A DNA stretch of 64,000 bases from NCBI RefSeq assembly GCF_036173105.1, contig NZ_CP108053.1, positions 620,001 through 684,000 of the forward strand, read 5' to 3'. The notes below the pieces were generated by a model, which searched no databases, was not told where the DNA came from, and saw only the letters and a list, made by a program, of their open reading frames with translations. Each line of letters starts with the position of its first letter. The stretch's first letter is position 1. The position numbers and the translations under genes were made by a program. Below are positions 35,924 to 44,987 of the stretch, in pieces. The stretch comes from Streptomyces sp. NBC_00287 (GTDB lineage Bacteria; Actinomycetota; Actinomycetes; Streptomycetales; Streptomycetaceae).

Positions 35924-36441
35924 GGCGCCCGGCAGTGGTCAGCGCGCACCACGAGCGCCGTGCGGAACGGCGAGCCCACGCCGATTTCACCGGAGGCGTG
36001 TACGGATCACTGCTCGCCGCCTCCGTGGTGCTGGGTGCCGGTTCGCTCGGGCACTTCCCGCGGGTGGAGCTGGTCCTGCTGCTGCTCCTGACCGGCACGG
36101 TGTTCTGGCTCGCGCACGTACACGCCAAGCTCTTCGGGGAGCGGCTGGCGCGCCAGGCCCTGCACCGCCGGGATGTGCTGCATGTGTGCCGCGAGGAATG
36201 GCCGATCCTGCGGGCCACCCTGCCGCCCGCCCTCGCCGTGGCCATCAGCCCGCTGCTGGGTCTGGACGTGAAGGGCGCCGTCTGGCTGGCGCTCGGTGTC
36301 GCCGTGGCGGGGCAGGTGGGCTGGTCGGTGCGGGGGGCCCGGCGGGCGGGGGCCTCCTTGCGGCTGGTGATCGTCACCGCGTCGATCAATCTGCTGCTCG
36401 GCCTGGTGATCGTCGCCGTCAAGCTCTTCGTGAAGCACTGA
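35920..36441 (+). CDS. Small integral membrane protein
   Basis: A 173-residue protein whose GTG overlaps the MFS stop codon (GTGA), so it is coupled to the exporter. There are four likely membrane helices (GSLLAASVVLGAGSL, VELVLLLLLTGTVFWLAHV, GAVWLALGVAVAGQVGW, LVIVTASINLLLGLVIVAV) and a basic N-terminal tail. I do not recognise a characterised family. Coupling suggests an accessory role to the exporter. Confidence 0.75.
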   Translation: MRRPAVVSAHHERRAERRAHADFTGGVYGSLLAASVVLGAGSLGHFPRVELVLLLLLTGTVFWLAHVHAKLFGERLARQALHRRDVLHVCREEWPILRATLPPALAVAISPLLGLDVKGAVWLALGVAVAGQVGWSVRGARRAGASLRLVIVTASINLLLGLVIVAVKLFVKH

Positions 36442-36552
36442 CTGAGAACCCGGTATCACCTGTGCCGGGTGAGGACGTGTGGCGCCGTGGGCCGGAGTAT
36501 CGGAGTGCGGGGTGCGGTCCGCCCGCTCAACGCCTTTCGCGGGAGAACGGCC

Positions 36553-36750
36553 ATGCGCTATGAGATCCGCGTCGACGGGCAGATGTCGGAGACGCTCGCC
36601 AAGTCCTTCCCGGAGCTGAACCATGTGGTGATGGCCGGTCAGACCATCCTGTTCGGCTCGGTGATCGACGAGGCGCATCTCTACGGTCTGGTGGCCCGCT
36701 GCCAGTCCCTGGGCCTGCGGATCGTGGAGATGCGCCGACAGCCGGAGTGA
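36553..36750 (+). CDS. Small conserved hypothetical protein
   Basis: A 65-residue protein with GGGAG before its ATG. The sequence (RYEIRVDGQMSETLAKSFPEL, GQTILFGSVIDEAHLYGLVARCQSLGLRIVEM) is compact, alpha/beta, with no signal. It resembles small actinomycete proteins often found near stress or exporter genes; no function is known. Confidence 0.75.
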   Translation: MRYEIRVDGQMSETLAKSFPELNHVVMAGQTILFGSVIDEAHLYGLVARCQSLGLRIVEMRRQPE

Positions 36751-36782
36751 GACGGCCCCTCGTCTCACAGGGTCCGCTGGTC

Positions 36783-38189
36783 TCACAGGGTCCGCGCGGT
36801 CACCCGGCCGGAGCGGACGGCCGCGGCCAGCGTCTCGAAGTCCCGCTCGTTCTGGTCCGCGTAACTCTGGGCGAACTCGGCGAGCGCGCGCTCGAAGCGG
36901 TCGCTGCCGCCGAGGTAGGCGGTGATGGCGAGGGGGTCGCCGGAGCGGGCGTGCGCGCGGGCCAGGGAGGCCCCGCACACCTGGGCGAAGAGCTCCAGCA
37001 GCCGCGGCCCCATGGTGTCGGGGCGGGCAATGCCCTTCCAGTCCCGCAGTTGCCGTACATAGAAGTCCCGGCCGCGGCCGTCGAGGCCGATGACGTGGGT
37101 CCAGCCCAGGAAGATGTCGCTGGTGGTCTGGATGAGCCGCTGCCCGCTGACCACGCGTTGGCCCTGGTTGTCGTAGTCGTCGCCGCCCGTGTGGGGGGCG
37201 AGCACCGAGCGCTGGGCCTCCTTGGCCTGGAGCAGGAGGGGATCGTCGTCGTCCCTGCCGAGCAGGAGCAGGATCCAGCAGCGGGTGCCGACGCTGCCGA
37301 CGCCCACGACCTTGCGGGCCATGTCGACCAGCCGGAAGTGTCGCAGCAGATGGCGCCGCTCGGAGGACAGGCTGTCGGCGTACTGCTCGACCAGCGCCGC
37401 CAGTTCCTTCTCGTCATCGGCCTCGCCGGTGTCGGTGAGATCGGCGAGAGGGGTGATCAACGGTGGGTCCGGCGCGATCCGGCGCCCCTCGGGCGTGTTC
37501 CTGGTCAGCTGTGCGAAGGCCTGCATATGCGTGCGGGTGCGGGCCTTCGACGAGGCCTGCGCGGTGCGCCGTCTGGCCTTCTTGTCCATGGACGAGGCCA
37601 GCAGCTCCCTCATCCGGTCGGCGTCGTCCTGGGCGTACCAGATGTCCAGGGTGCGCATTTCGGCGAGCTCACGCATCCGCAGCCGGTAGGCCCGTACGCA
37701 TTCGAGGACCGCGCTGTCCTGTTCGGCGGTCGTGAAGCCGTTGGCGCGGGCGGCGATGGCGAAGCTGGCGGCCAGCCGCTTGACGTCCCATTCGAACGGT
37801 CCGGCCAGGGTCTCGTCGAAGTCGTTGATGTCGAAGACGAGATGCCGCTCCGGCGAGGCCAGCAGCCGGAAGTTCAGCAGATGCGCGTCGCCGCAGAGCT
37901 GGACCGTGAGCCCGGTGTCCGGGGCGGCGCCGAGGTCCGCCGCCATGATCGCCGCCGCGCCGCGGTAGAACCGGAACGGCGACTCCAGCATGCGGCCGTA
38001 GCGGATGGGCACCAGCTCGGGCAGCCGGGTGGCCGACTGGGCCTCGATCACGTCGACCGGATCGGGGCGCCGGGGGCCGGGTTCGAACCGTGCCTGGGCC
38101 ATGCGGGGCACGCGCGAGCGTGCCTGCTTGCCGTGGGCCGCCCGTTCGTCCGGTGTCAGGGAGAAGGAGAACGCGCTCCTCGAGGTCAT
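36783..38189 (-). CDS. DUF2252 family protein
   Basis: A 468-residue protein from ATG 38189 (MTSRSAFSFSLTPDERAAHGKQ). An earlier ATG at 38255 would add 22 residues without support. It carries DUF2252 signatures: FRFYRGAAAIMAADL, VQLCGDAHLLNF, FDINDFDETLAGPFEWDVKRLAAS, and VSGQRLIQTTSDIFLGWT, which together resemble a kinase-like (APH-type) catalytic core (GDAHLLNF, NDFDE). The function is uncharacterised; a small-molecule kinase is a structural guess. Confidence 0.88.
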   Translation of the reverse strand: MTSRSAFSFSLTPDERAAHGKQARSRVPRMAQARFEPGPRRPDPVDVIEAQSATRLPELVPIRYGRMLESPFRFYRGAAAIMAADLGAAPDTGLTVQLCGDAHLLNFRLLASPERHLVFDINDFDETLAGPFEWDVKRLAASFAIAARANGFTTAEQDSAVLECVRAYRLRMRELAEMRTLDIWYAQDDADRMRELLASSMDKKARRRTAQASSKARTRTHMQAFAQLTRNTPEGRRIAPDPPLITPLADLTDTGEADDEKELAALVEQYADSLSSERRHLLRHFRLVDMARKVVGVGSVGTRCWILLLLGRDDDDPLLLQAKEAQRSVLAPHTGGDDYDNQGQRVVSGQRLIQTTSDIFLGWTHVIGLDGRGRDFYVRQLRDWKGIARPDTMGPRLLELFAQVCGASLARAHARSGDPLAITAYLGGSDRFERALAEFAQSYADQNERDFETLAAAVRSGRVTARTL

Positions 38190-38345
38190 GGCCGCCTCCT
38201 CGTCCGCGCCGTGTGCCGAGTCCACTGTTGCCGCCCCTCGGTGCGCGGGGATCACCCTTGACGGGTGATCCGGTCCGAGGCCGGGCGCGCGACGCTGGCC
38301 CGGTGGGAACTTCCCACACCCGTCCCGTCGGGGCGAGGAGGAGCC

Positions 38346-38936
38346 ATGACCGAATCGCGCACGTCAGCGCAGCCCGGCGACCCCGAGGAGGTGCTCGGCC
38401 GGCTCGGCAGCTCGTGGACCTGGATGCTGGGCTCGGCGCTCGCCACCTTGGTGCCGGGCATCCTGCTCCTGGTCTGGCCGGACGCCACCCTGCAGGTCGT
38501 CGCCGTCCTCTTCGGGCTGTATCTGCTGGTGACGGGTGGCTTCCGGTTCGTGGCGGTCTTCGGTCAGGAGCGCGGCGAGCGGGTGCCCGGGCTGCTGATC
38601 GCGGTGTTGTACGTGCTGGCCGGGGTGCTGTGCATGCGCAACCCGCTGCAGACCATCGCCGCCCTGTCGGTGATCGTCGGCATCGTGTGGCTGGTGTCCG
38701 GGCTGCTGACCGCGTACGCGGCCCTCGCCGCGCCAGGTCTGCCGCACCGGGGCGTCCTCCTCGGCGCGGCCCTCCTCGGCATCGTCGCGGGCATCGTCGT
38801 ACTGGCCCTGCCGAGCGAGTCGGCGGTGGCCCTGACCAGGCTGCTGGGCCTGTGGCTGGTGCTGCTCGGCGTGATGGAGCTCGCGGTCGCCTTCGCCTGG
38901 CGCTCGGCCCTGCGCCGTCTCACCCCCGGGGGGTGA
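38346..38936 (+). CDS. HdeD-like acid-resistance membrane protein
   Basis: A 196-residue protein with six predicted membrane helices in three HdeD-type pairs (LGSALATLVPGILLLVWPD, VVAVLFGLYLLVTGGFRF, LLIAVLYVLAGVLCM, IVGIVWLVSGLLTAY, GAALLGIVAGIVVLALP, LLGLWLVLLGVMELAVAF). GAGGAGGAG precedes the ATG. HdeD-type proteins are general stress membrane proteins; no specific role is shown for the Streptomyces ones. Confidence 0.85.
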   Translation: MTESRTSAQPGDPEEVLGRLGSSWTWMLGSALATLVPGILLLVWPDATLQVVAVLFGLYLLVTGGFRFVAVFGQERGERVPGLLIAVLYVLAGVLCMRNPLQTIAALSVIVGIVWLVSGLLTAYAALAAPGLPHRGVLLGAALLGIVAGIVVLALPSESAVALTRLLGLWLVLLGVMELAVAFAWRSALRRLTPGG

Positions 38937-39014
38937 GGCCATCCTCCTCTTGCCGTGCGCACGCTGAGAACGGACAAGCACTTTCGGGCACAGTGCCCGG
39001 ACGGAGGCGACGAC

Positions 39015-39485
39015 ATGAACACAGCGATGTACCTCGCGTACGACTTCCCCCTGCTGAGCGCCTTCTGGGCGATGCTGTGGTTCTTCCTGTGGATCCTGTG
39101 GTTCATCCTGCTGTTCAGGATCATCGTGGACATCTTCCGCGACGACGCGATGAGCGGCTGGGCCAAGGCGGGCTGGCTCGTCTTCGTCATCGTGCTGCCC
39201 TTCCTGGGCGTGTTCGTCTATGTCATCGCCCGGGGCAAGAACATGGGACGCCGGGAGGTCGCGCAGGCGCGCGCCCAGCAGGAGGCCTTCGACTCCTACG
39301 TCCGTGAGACGGCCGGCGGCCACCTCAGCAGCGCCGACGAGCTGACCAAGCTGTCGCGGCTGAAGGAGAGCGGCCACATCACGGAGGACGAGTTCCAAAG
39401 GGCCAAGCAACTGATCTTCACCGACTACGGCCCCGCCGGCGCCCGCAAGCAGCCGGAATCCGCCACTCCTTCAACCGGCAGCTGA
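39015..39485 (+). CDS. Membrane protein with PLDc_N and C-terminal SHOCT domain
   Basis: A 156-residue protein. Two N-terminal helices (FWAMLWFFLWILWFILLFRII and WLVFVIVLPFLGVFVYVIARG) form a PLDc_N-type segment, and the C-terminal SHOCT motif (ELTKLSRLKESGHITEDEFQRAKQLI) is a short helical oligomerisation module. The start is ATG 39015, with ACGGAGGCG upstream. The same small membrane gene type often lies near HdeD and DUF7144 genes, as here. Confidence 0.88.
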   Translation: MNTAMYLAYDFPLLSAFWAMLWFFLWILWFILLFRIIVDIFRDDAMSGWAKAGWLVFVIVLPFLGVFVYVIARGKNMGRREVAQARAQQEAFDSYVRETAGGHLSSADELTKLSRLKESGHITEDEFQRAKQLIFTDYGPAGARKQPESATPSTGS

Positions 39486-39518
39486 GGCCGGCGCACGACA
39501 CGAGATGAGGCAAGCGGC

Positions 39519-39938
39519 ATGACTGCGACACAGAGCGCACGTCCCCCCACGGCGAAGCAGAGCTGGGCCGAGGGCCTGACGGCCTTCGCCGCCGTGATGC
39601 TGATGATCGGCGGCGTGCTCGCCATCACGCGGGGCATCATGGCCATCGCCGAGGACGACGTCTTCGTCAACACCCCGAACTACGTCTTCGAGTTCGACCT
39701 GACCAGCTGGGGCTGGATCCATCTGATCCTGGGCGTGTTCGCCGTGCTCGTCTCCCTCGGTCTGTTCACCGAGGCGACTTGGGCCCGCGTCTCCGGCGTG
39801 GCGATCGGCTCCCTCGTCATCATCGCCAACTTCCTGTCCCTGCCGTACTACCCGGTGTGGTCGGTCGTCCTGATCGGAATCTCCGCGCTGATCATCTGGG
39901 CTCTGTGCGTGGAACGGCCCGGCCGCTCCGCCCCATGA
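39519..39938 (+). CDS. DUF7144-type four-helix membrane protein
   Basis: A 139-residue protein with four hydrophobic segments (FAAVMLMIGGVLAITRGIM, IHLILGVFAVLVSLGLF, VSGVAIGSLVIIANFLSLP, VVLIGISALIIWALCV) and the characteristic YVFEFDLTSWGWIHL motif between helices 1 and 2. It is common in actinobacteria near stress genes; function unknown. Confidence 0.82.
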   Translation: MTATQSARPPTAKQSWAEGLTAFAAVMLMIGGVLAITRGIMAIAEDDVFVNTPNYVFEFDLTSWGWIHLILGVFAVLVSLGLFTEATWARVSGVAIGSLVIIANFLSLPYYPVWSVVLIGISALIIWALCVERPGRSAP

Positions 39939-40070
39939 GGCGACACGGCCGCGAAGGCCACTGACCTGCCCTCCTCGCGCGTACCGTGTGCGTTCGATCG
40001 ACGCGTCGTATGAACAGAAGACGACGGCCGACCGTACGCATGATGACGGGACGCAGGGAAGGGATCACGG

Positions 40071-41786
40071 GTGTCGCAAGTCACGGGCCAACTGCCGGAC
40101 GCCGAGACGGAGGACGACAAGGCCGAGGGCACGGCGCAGCGCCCCGGGCCGCATGGCTGGCGGCAACGACATCCACGAGCGGCCCGGGGCGTCACCGTGA
40201 CGACCAACGTGCTGGCCGGCGCCCTCGTCCTGGCCGCGCTCCTGCTGCCCAACCGCGTCGAACGGCTGTCGTTCGGCGCGTTCTTGCGCATCCCCGCCGA
40301 GGGAGTCCTCCTCGCCGGTCTGCTGCTCTCGCTGCCGCCGCGGCCACGGCGGATCGCGGCGATCGTGACGGGCGCGCTCCTCGGAGTGCTCACCGTCCTC
40401 AAGTTCCTGGACATGGGCTTCTACCAGGTGCTGGCCCGCCCCTTCGACCTGGTCCTGGACTGGATCCTGCTCGACGACGCGACGGACTTCCTGCGCGAGT
40501 CGTTCGGGCGGACGGGCCAAGTGCTCGCCGTGACAGGGGTATTGGCACTCCTCGTGACCGTCCTCGTCGCGACGACGCTTGCGGCCGTACGCCTGACGAA
40601 TCTGATGGTCCGGCATCGCCCGGTCGCCGCCCGCACGACGCTCATCCTCGGCACCGCATGGATCACCTGCGTCACACTGGGCGTGCAGGTCACCGAGGTG
40701 CCGGTCGCCTCGAAGATCAACGCCGATTACGTCGACAACCGTGTCGAGCAGGTCCGAGCGGGGCTGCGGGACGCGGAGGTGTTCGAGAAGCAGGCGGCCG
40801 TCGACGCCTTCGCCGACACGCCGCCCGAGCAGTTGCTGACCGGGTTGCGCGGCAAGGACGTGCTGTTCACCTTCATCGAGAGCTACGGCAGAGTCGCGAT
40901 CGACGATCCGGCGATGGCGGGGCAGATCGACTCGGTGCTCGACGAGGGCGGCGACAGGCTGGAGTCGGCCGGGTTCGCCTCGCGCAGCGGCTGGCTCAAG
41001 TCCCCGGTGACGGGGGCGGGCAGTTGGCTCGCCCACTCCACGTTCCTGTCCGGTCTGTGGATCAAGAACCAGCAGCGGTACCGGAGCCTGACCACGAGCG
41101 ACCGCGCCACGCTCGGCAGCTACTTCCGCAAGACCGGCGCGTGGCGCACGGTCGGCATCGTGCCGGGGGTGCGCAGGGCCTGGCCGGAGGGCGAGTTCTT
41201 CGCCCTGGATCACATCTACGACTCCGAGCATCTCGGCTACCACGGCCCGTACTTCAGCTGGACGCCCGTGCCGGACCAGTTCAGCCTGGAGGCCTTCGAG
41301 CGCCTGGAGCACGGCAAGAAGGACCGCGAGCCGATCATGGCCGAGATCATCCTGGCCTCCAGCCACAACCCCTGGGCACCGGTCGCCGGCATGATCGACT
41401 GGGAGGACCTCGGCGACGGCTCGGTCTTCCACCGGATCAAGGAGCAGGGCAAGGACCCCAAGGAGGTCTGGAAGAACCCCGACAGCGTCCGCGCCGAGTA
41501 TGCGAACGCCATCGAGTACTCACTGCGCAGCCTCGTCGAGTACGTCGAGCGCTACGGCGACGACGACACGGTCCTGGTCTTCCTCGGCGACCACCAGCCG
41601 GTGCCGACGGTCACCGCGGGCAGCAGGAGCAAGGACGTCCCCGTCACGATCGTCGCCCGCGACCCGAAGGTCCTGGACCGTATCGCCGACTGGGGCTGGA
41701 CGGACGGCCTCAAGCCCGCCGAGGACGCCCCGCAGTGGGGCATGGACAAGTTCCGGGACCGGTTCATGACGGCGTACGGCAAGTGA
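40071..41786 (+). CDS. Membrane-bound sulfatase-family protein (LtaS-like)
   Basis: A 571-residue protein from GTG 40071, with GGGAAGGGA upstream. An N-terminal membrane part with about four to five helices (residues about 45-215) is followed by an extracytoplasmic alkaline-phosphatase-fold domain: VLFTFIESYGR, the nucleophile region WLAHSTFLSG, LASSHNPWAP and VLVFLGDHQPVPTV (metal-binding Asp-His). This is the layout of lipoteichoic-acid synthase-like phosphoglycerol transferases. Its 3' end overlaps the convergent hydrolase gene by 23 bp. Confidence 0.85.
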   Translation: MSQVTGQLPDAETEDDKAEGTAQRPGPHGWRQRHPRAARGVTVTTNVLAGALVLAALLLPNRVERLSFGAFLRIPAEGVLLAGLLLSLPPRPRRIAAIVTGALLGVLTVLKFLDMGFYQVLARPFDLVLDWILLDDATDFLRESFGRTGQVLAVTGVLALLVTVLVATTLAAVRLTNLMVRHRPVAARTTLILGTAWITCVTLGVQVTEVPVASKINADYVDNRVEQVRAGLRDAEVFEKQAAVDAFADTPPEQLLTGLRGKDVLFTFIESYGRVAIDDPAMAGQIDSVLDEGGDRLESAGFASRSGWLKSPVTGAGSWLAHSTFLSGLWIKNQQRYRSLTTSDRATLGSYFRKTGAWRTVGIVPGVRRAWPEGEFFALDHIYDSEHLGYHGPYFSWTPVPDQFSLEAFERLEHGKKDREPIMAEIILASSHNPWAPVAGMIDWEDLGDGSVFHRIKEQGKDPKEVWKNPDSVRAEYANAIEYSLRSLVEYVERYGDDDTVLVFLGDHQPVPTVTAGSRSKDVPVTIVARDPKVLDRIADWGWTDGLKPAEDAPQWGMDKFRDRFMTAYGK

Positions 41787-42459
41787 GGAACGGCGAGACC
41801 GCGGCAAGGAACTCGTCCGGACACGTCTCGTGCACGAGATGCCCGGCGTCGACGGTCACCAGCCTCGCCCCGGGAATGGCAGCGGCGACCGCGGCGACCT
41901 GATCCTGCGGAATCGGACTGCTGGGCCCGCCCCCGATCACCAGCGTCGGCATGGTGATCCGCCCCATGTGCTCCCACCACAGGGGATCGGGCGCATTGCG
42001 CTGTCGGTCGGTCGCCAGCACCATGGCCCAGTCGAACGGCAGGTCACCGTCGGGCCGTTCGGCCTCAGGCCGTGGCGGGTCGAGGGGAAAGGGCGCGGGG
42101 ACGTCCTCCAGGACGAGGCGTCGTACGAGTCCGGGCGCCCGCTGGGCGAGAAGGCAGGCGACAGTGCCGCCCAGCGAGTGCCCGATGACGTCGGCGCGCT
42201 CGATGCCGAGCACGGTGAGGAAGTCCCGGATGTCGTCCCGCATCGCCTCGCACGCGTACGTGCCGGGCCACTCGCTGCGGCCATGCCCGCGCAGATCAGG
42301 GGCGTACACGCGACGCGGCCCCCGTGCGAGCCGCTCGGCGACCGGCGTCCAGTCCGAACCGTCGGCCCCGCGGCAGTGCAGCAGGACGACGGGCGGCGCC
42401 TCTTCGGGCCCCCAGGTCCGGTACGCGAGCGTGATGCCGTTCGCCTTCACGGTCTGCAT
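41764..42459 (-). CDS. Alpha/beta hydrolase
   Basis: A 231-residue protein from ATG 42459 (MQTVKANGITLAYRTWG), with AAGGA about 10 nt upstream; a GTG at 42492 would add 11 residues. It has VVLLHCRGADGSDW (oxyanion), GHSLGGTVACLLA (nucleophile Ser) and a C-terminal DAGHLVHETCP (His). The substrate is unknown. The last 23 bp overlap the sulfatase gene on the other strand. Confidence 0.85.
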   Translation of the reverse strand: MQTVKANGITLAYRTWGPEEAPPVVLLHCRGADGSDWTPVAERLARGPRRVYAPDLRGHGRSEWPGTYACEAMRDDIRDFLTVLGIERADVIGHSLGGTVACLLAQRAPGLVRRLVLEDVPAPFPLDPPRPEAERPDGDLPFDWAMVLATDRQRNAPDPLWWEHMGRITMPTLVIGGGPSSPIPQDQVAAVAAAIPGARLVTVDAGHLVHETCPDEFLAAVSPFLTCRTPS

Positions 42460-42497
42460 ACCGGGAGATCCTTCCGCAGCCGCCCCGGTCACGCTCC

Positions 42498-43355
42498 CTA
42501 CTCTGCTGACGGCAGAGCGGTCCGGTCGAGGAACCCGTCAACGCATCCCGCGAACCACTGCGGGTCGTCGAGCCAGGGGTAGTGGCCGGCGCCGGGCTGG
42601 ACCGCGAGCTCGGCGTACGGGAAGACGTCCATGGTGCGGCGGGCCAGTTCGGGGTTGGGAGCGCCGTCGAGTTCGCCGGCCAGGACGAGGACGGGAGCAG
42701 TCAGCCGGGCGAGCGCGGCGCGGGTGGCGGGTGGGTCGTAGGCGCCCTCGGAGCCGTACACCTCGGCCGCCTCGTCATTGAACTCCTCGTCCGCACGGGC
42801 ATCGTGCTCCTGCGCCACCCGGTCCCAGCGCCCGTAGAAGAAGGGCGCGAGTTCCGGCCCGACCTCGCCTTTGCCCGCGAGCCAGGACTCGAAAGCGGGG
42901 AACGCCTCCTCGAACCAGGGCTCCCCCTTGCGCAGTCGCGCCGCCGAGAGGCGGTCCTCGGGTGTCGCGGTGGTGCCCAGTGCCCACGGGTTGGCGGCGA
43001 CCAGCACCAGCCGTCGGACCCGCTGCGGATGGCGGGCGGCGTAGAGCAGCGCGAGGCTGCCACCCGCGGAGTGGCCGAGGAGGTCGATCCGTGCCAGACC
43101 CAGTTGGATCCGGAGCGCCTCCACGTCGTCCACGAGCCGATCGCAGCGGTACGTCGCCGGATCCGCCGGTATCTCCGAGTCGCCCGTGCCGCGCAGGTCC
43201 AGGAGGATCAGTCGGCGCTCGGCGTCCAGGCCGCCCAGGTTCCCGAGGTAGGAGGAGGCGCGCATCGGCCCGCCGGGCAGGACGACGAGCGGTTCGCCCT
43301 CGCCTTGCGGGTGGTAGGCGAGGCGGGTTCCGTCGGATGCGGTGAAGATCGGCAT
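42498..43355 (-). CDS. Alpha/beta hydrolase, proline iminopeptidase-like
   Basis: A 285-residue protein from ATG 43355 (MPIFTASDGTRLAYH), 10 bp downstream of the acyl-CoA ligase gene. Motifs: VVLPGGPMRASSYLGN, LDLRGTGDSEIP, GHSAGGSLALLYAARHP (nucleophile), LAGELDGAPN (acid) and PGAGHYPWLDDP (His). The GGP and DLRGTGDS segments are typical of the proline iminopeptidase/epoxide-hydrolase branch. It probably forms an operon with the ligase and the other hydrolase. Confidence 0.87.
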   Translation of the reverse strand: MPIFTASDGTRLAYHPQGEGEPLVVLPGGPMRASSYLGNLGGLDAERRLILLDLRGTGDSEIPADPATYRCDRLVDDVEALRIQLGLARIDLLGHSAGGSLALLYAARHPQRVRRLVLVAANPWALGTTATPEDRLSAARLRKGEPWFEEAFPAFESWLAGKGEVGPELAPFFYGRWDRVAQEHDARADEEFNDEAAEVYGSEGAYDPPATRAALARLTAPVLVLAGELDGAPNPELARRTMDVFPYAELAVQPGAGHYPWLDDPQWFAGCVDGFLDRTALPSAE

Positions 43356-43365
43356 GGCGCCGATC

Positions 43366-44865
43366 CTAGGAGTCGGCGAACCGGTCGCGCAGTTCCCTCT
43401 TGAGGATCTTGCCGCTGGCGTTGCGGGGCAGCGCATCGACGAAGACGACCCGCTTGGGCGCCTTGAAGTGGGCGAGCTTCTCGCGGGCGTGGTCGATCAG
43501 TTCGGCCTCGGTCACGTCTCCGCGCGGGACGACGACGGCGGTGACCGCCTCGATCCAGCGCTCGTCGGGCAGTCCGACCACCGCGACCTCGGCCACCGCC
43601 TCATGCGTGTAGAGCGCGTCCTCGACCTGACGCGAAGCGACCAGCACGCCACCGGAGTTGATGACGTCCTTCACCCGGTCGACGATCGTGAAGTAGCCGT
43701 GGGTGTCCTTCACGGCCAGGTCGCCGGAGTGGAACCAGCCGTCGCGGAAGGCCTCGGCGGTCTCCTCGGGCTTGTCCCAGTACCCCTCGCACAACTGCGG
43801 GGAGCGGTAGACGATTTCACCCGGGGTGCCGTCGGGCACGTCCTTGCCGTCCTCGTCGACCACGCGCGCGTCGACGAAGAGCACTGGCCGGCCGCAGGAA
43901 TCCATCCGCCCCTTGTGCTCGTCGGGGGCGAGGACGGTCGCCAGGGGACCGATCTCGCTCTGGCCGAAGCAGTTGTAGAAGCCAAGCTCCGGCAGCCGTT
44001 CCCGGAGCCGCTCCAGCACGGGCACCGGCATGATCGAGGCGCCGTAGTACGCCTTGCGCAGCCCGCCGAGGTCGCGCGTGGTGAAGTCGGGCCGGTTGGC
44101 CAGGCCGATCCAGACCGTGGGCGGCGCGAACAGGCTGTCCACACGGCCGGCTTCGATCAGGTCGAAGAGCCGGTCGCCGTCGGGCGCGTCGAGGATGATG
44201 TTGGTCGCGCCGACCGCGAGGTAGGGCAGCAGGAAGACATGCATCTGCGCGGAGTGGTACAGCGGCAGCGAGTGCGCGGGCCGGTCGCCCGCGCTGAGGT
44301 CGAGCGCGGTGATGGCACTCAAGTACTCGTGCACCAAGGCGCGGTGCGTCATCATCGCGCCCTTCGGCAGGGCCGTCGTACCCGAGGTGTAGAGGAGCTG
44401 TACCAGGTCCTCGCTGCGCGGCTCGGGCCCGTCGTACGCGGGGGCGGAGGCCAGCAGCTCCAGCAGCGACCCGTCGGCGTCGCGCAGGGGCAACGTCCGT
44501 ACGCCGTCGGGCAGTCGGTCCGCCAGGCCCGGATCGGCGAGGACGAGGGAGCTGCCGGACTGGCCGACGAGGTAGGCCAGGTCGTCGCCGGTCAGGTTCT
44601 GGTTGACCGGGACGTGGACGAGCCCCGCGCGGGCGCAGGCGAGGAAGCCGATCAGGTAGGCGTCGGAGTTGTGGCCATAGGCGCCGACGCGGTCGCCGGG
44701 TTGGAGCCCCTGGTCGAGCAAGACGCTCGCCGCGCGGGAGACGGCCTCGTCGAACTCCTCGTACGTCCATGTCCGGTCGCGGTACTCCACCGCGACGCGT
44801 GCCGGGGTGCGGCGGGCGCTGCGCCGCAGTACTCCGTCGACCGTGCTGCCGTGTCCGGGCGTCAT
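43366..44865 (-). CDS. Long-chain fatty-acyl-CoA synthetase
   Basis: A 499-residue AMP-forming ligase with LLYTSGTTALPKGAMMTH (P-loop motif), YNCFGQSEIGPLATVL, DGWFHSGDLAVKDTHGYFTIVDR and the C-terminal Lys in LPRNASGKILKREL. The complete set of adenylation motifs argues for activity. It is the first gene of the minus-strand operon; it is divergent from the secreted acylase with a 122-bp gap. Confidence 0.9.
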   Translation of the reverse strand: MTPGHGSTVDGVLRRSARRTPARVAVEYRDRTWTYEEFDEAVSRAASVLLDQGLQPGDRVGAYGHNSDAYLIGFLACARAGLVHVPVNQNLTGDDLAYLVGQSGSSLVLADPGLADRLPDGVRTLPLRDADGSLLELLASAPAYDGPEPRSEDLVQLLYTSGTTALPKGAMMTHRALVHEYLSAITALDLSAGDRPAHSLPLYHSAQMHVFLLPYLAVGATNIILDAPDGDRLFDLIEAGRVDSLFAPPTVWIGLANRPDFTTRDLGGLRKAYYGASIMPVPVLERLRERLPELGFYNCFGQSEIGPLATVLAPDEHKGRMDSCGRPVLFVDARVVDEDGKDVPDGTPGEIVYRSPQLCEGYWDKPEETAEAFRDGWFHSGDLAVKDTHGYFTIVDRVKDVINSGGVLVASRQVEDALYTHEAVAEVAVVGLPDERWIEAVTAVVVPRGDVTEAELIDHAREKLAHFKAPKRVVFVDALPRNASGKILKRELRDRFADS

Positions 44866-44935
44866 GACAGTTGATCCTCGGCCCCTGCCGAAAGGAGGTC
44901 AAGACACCTGACGATCGACACATTCCGCGGACACA

Positions 44936-44947
44936 TACCGGTTGGTA
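44936..44947. promoter_or_regulatory. Possible operator TACC-GGTT-GGTA
   Basis: A short inverted repeat, TACC/GGTA with four bases between, in the divergent ligase/acylase gap; ACA precedes the left half, as in many TetR sites of the ACATACC-N-GGTATGT kind, but the right flank does not match. Low confidence. Confidence 0.25.
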
Positions 44948-44987
44948 CGCTCAACCGCCCCTTCCCCCAAGGACGTTGGGAGGCTCG

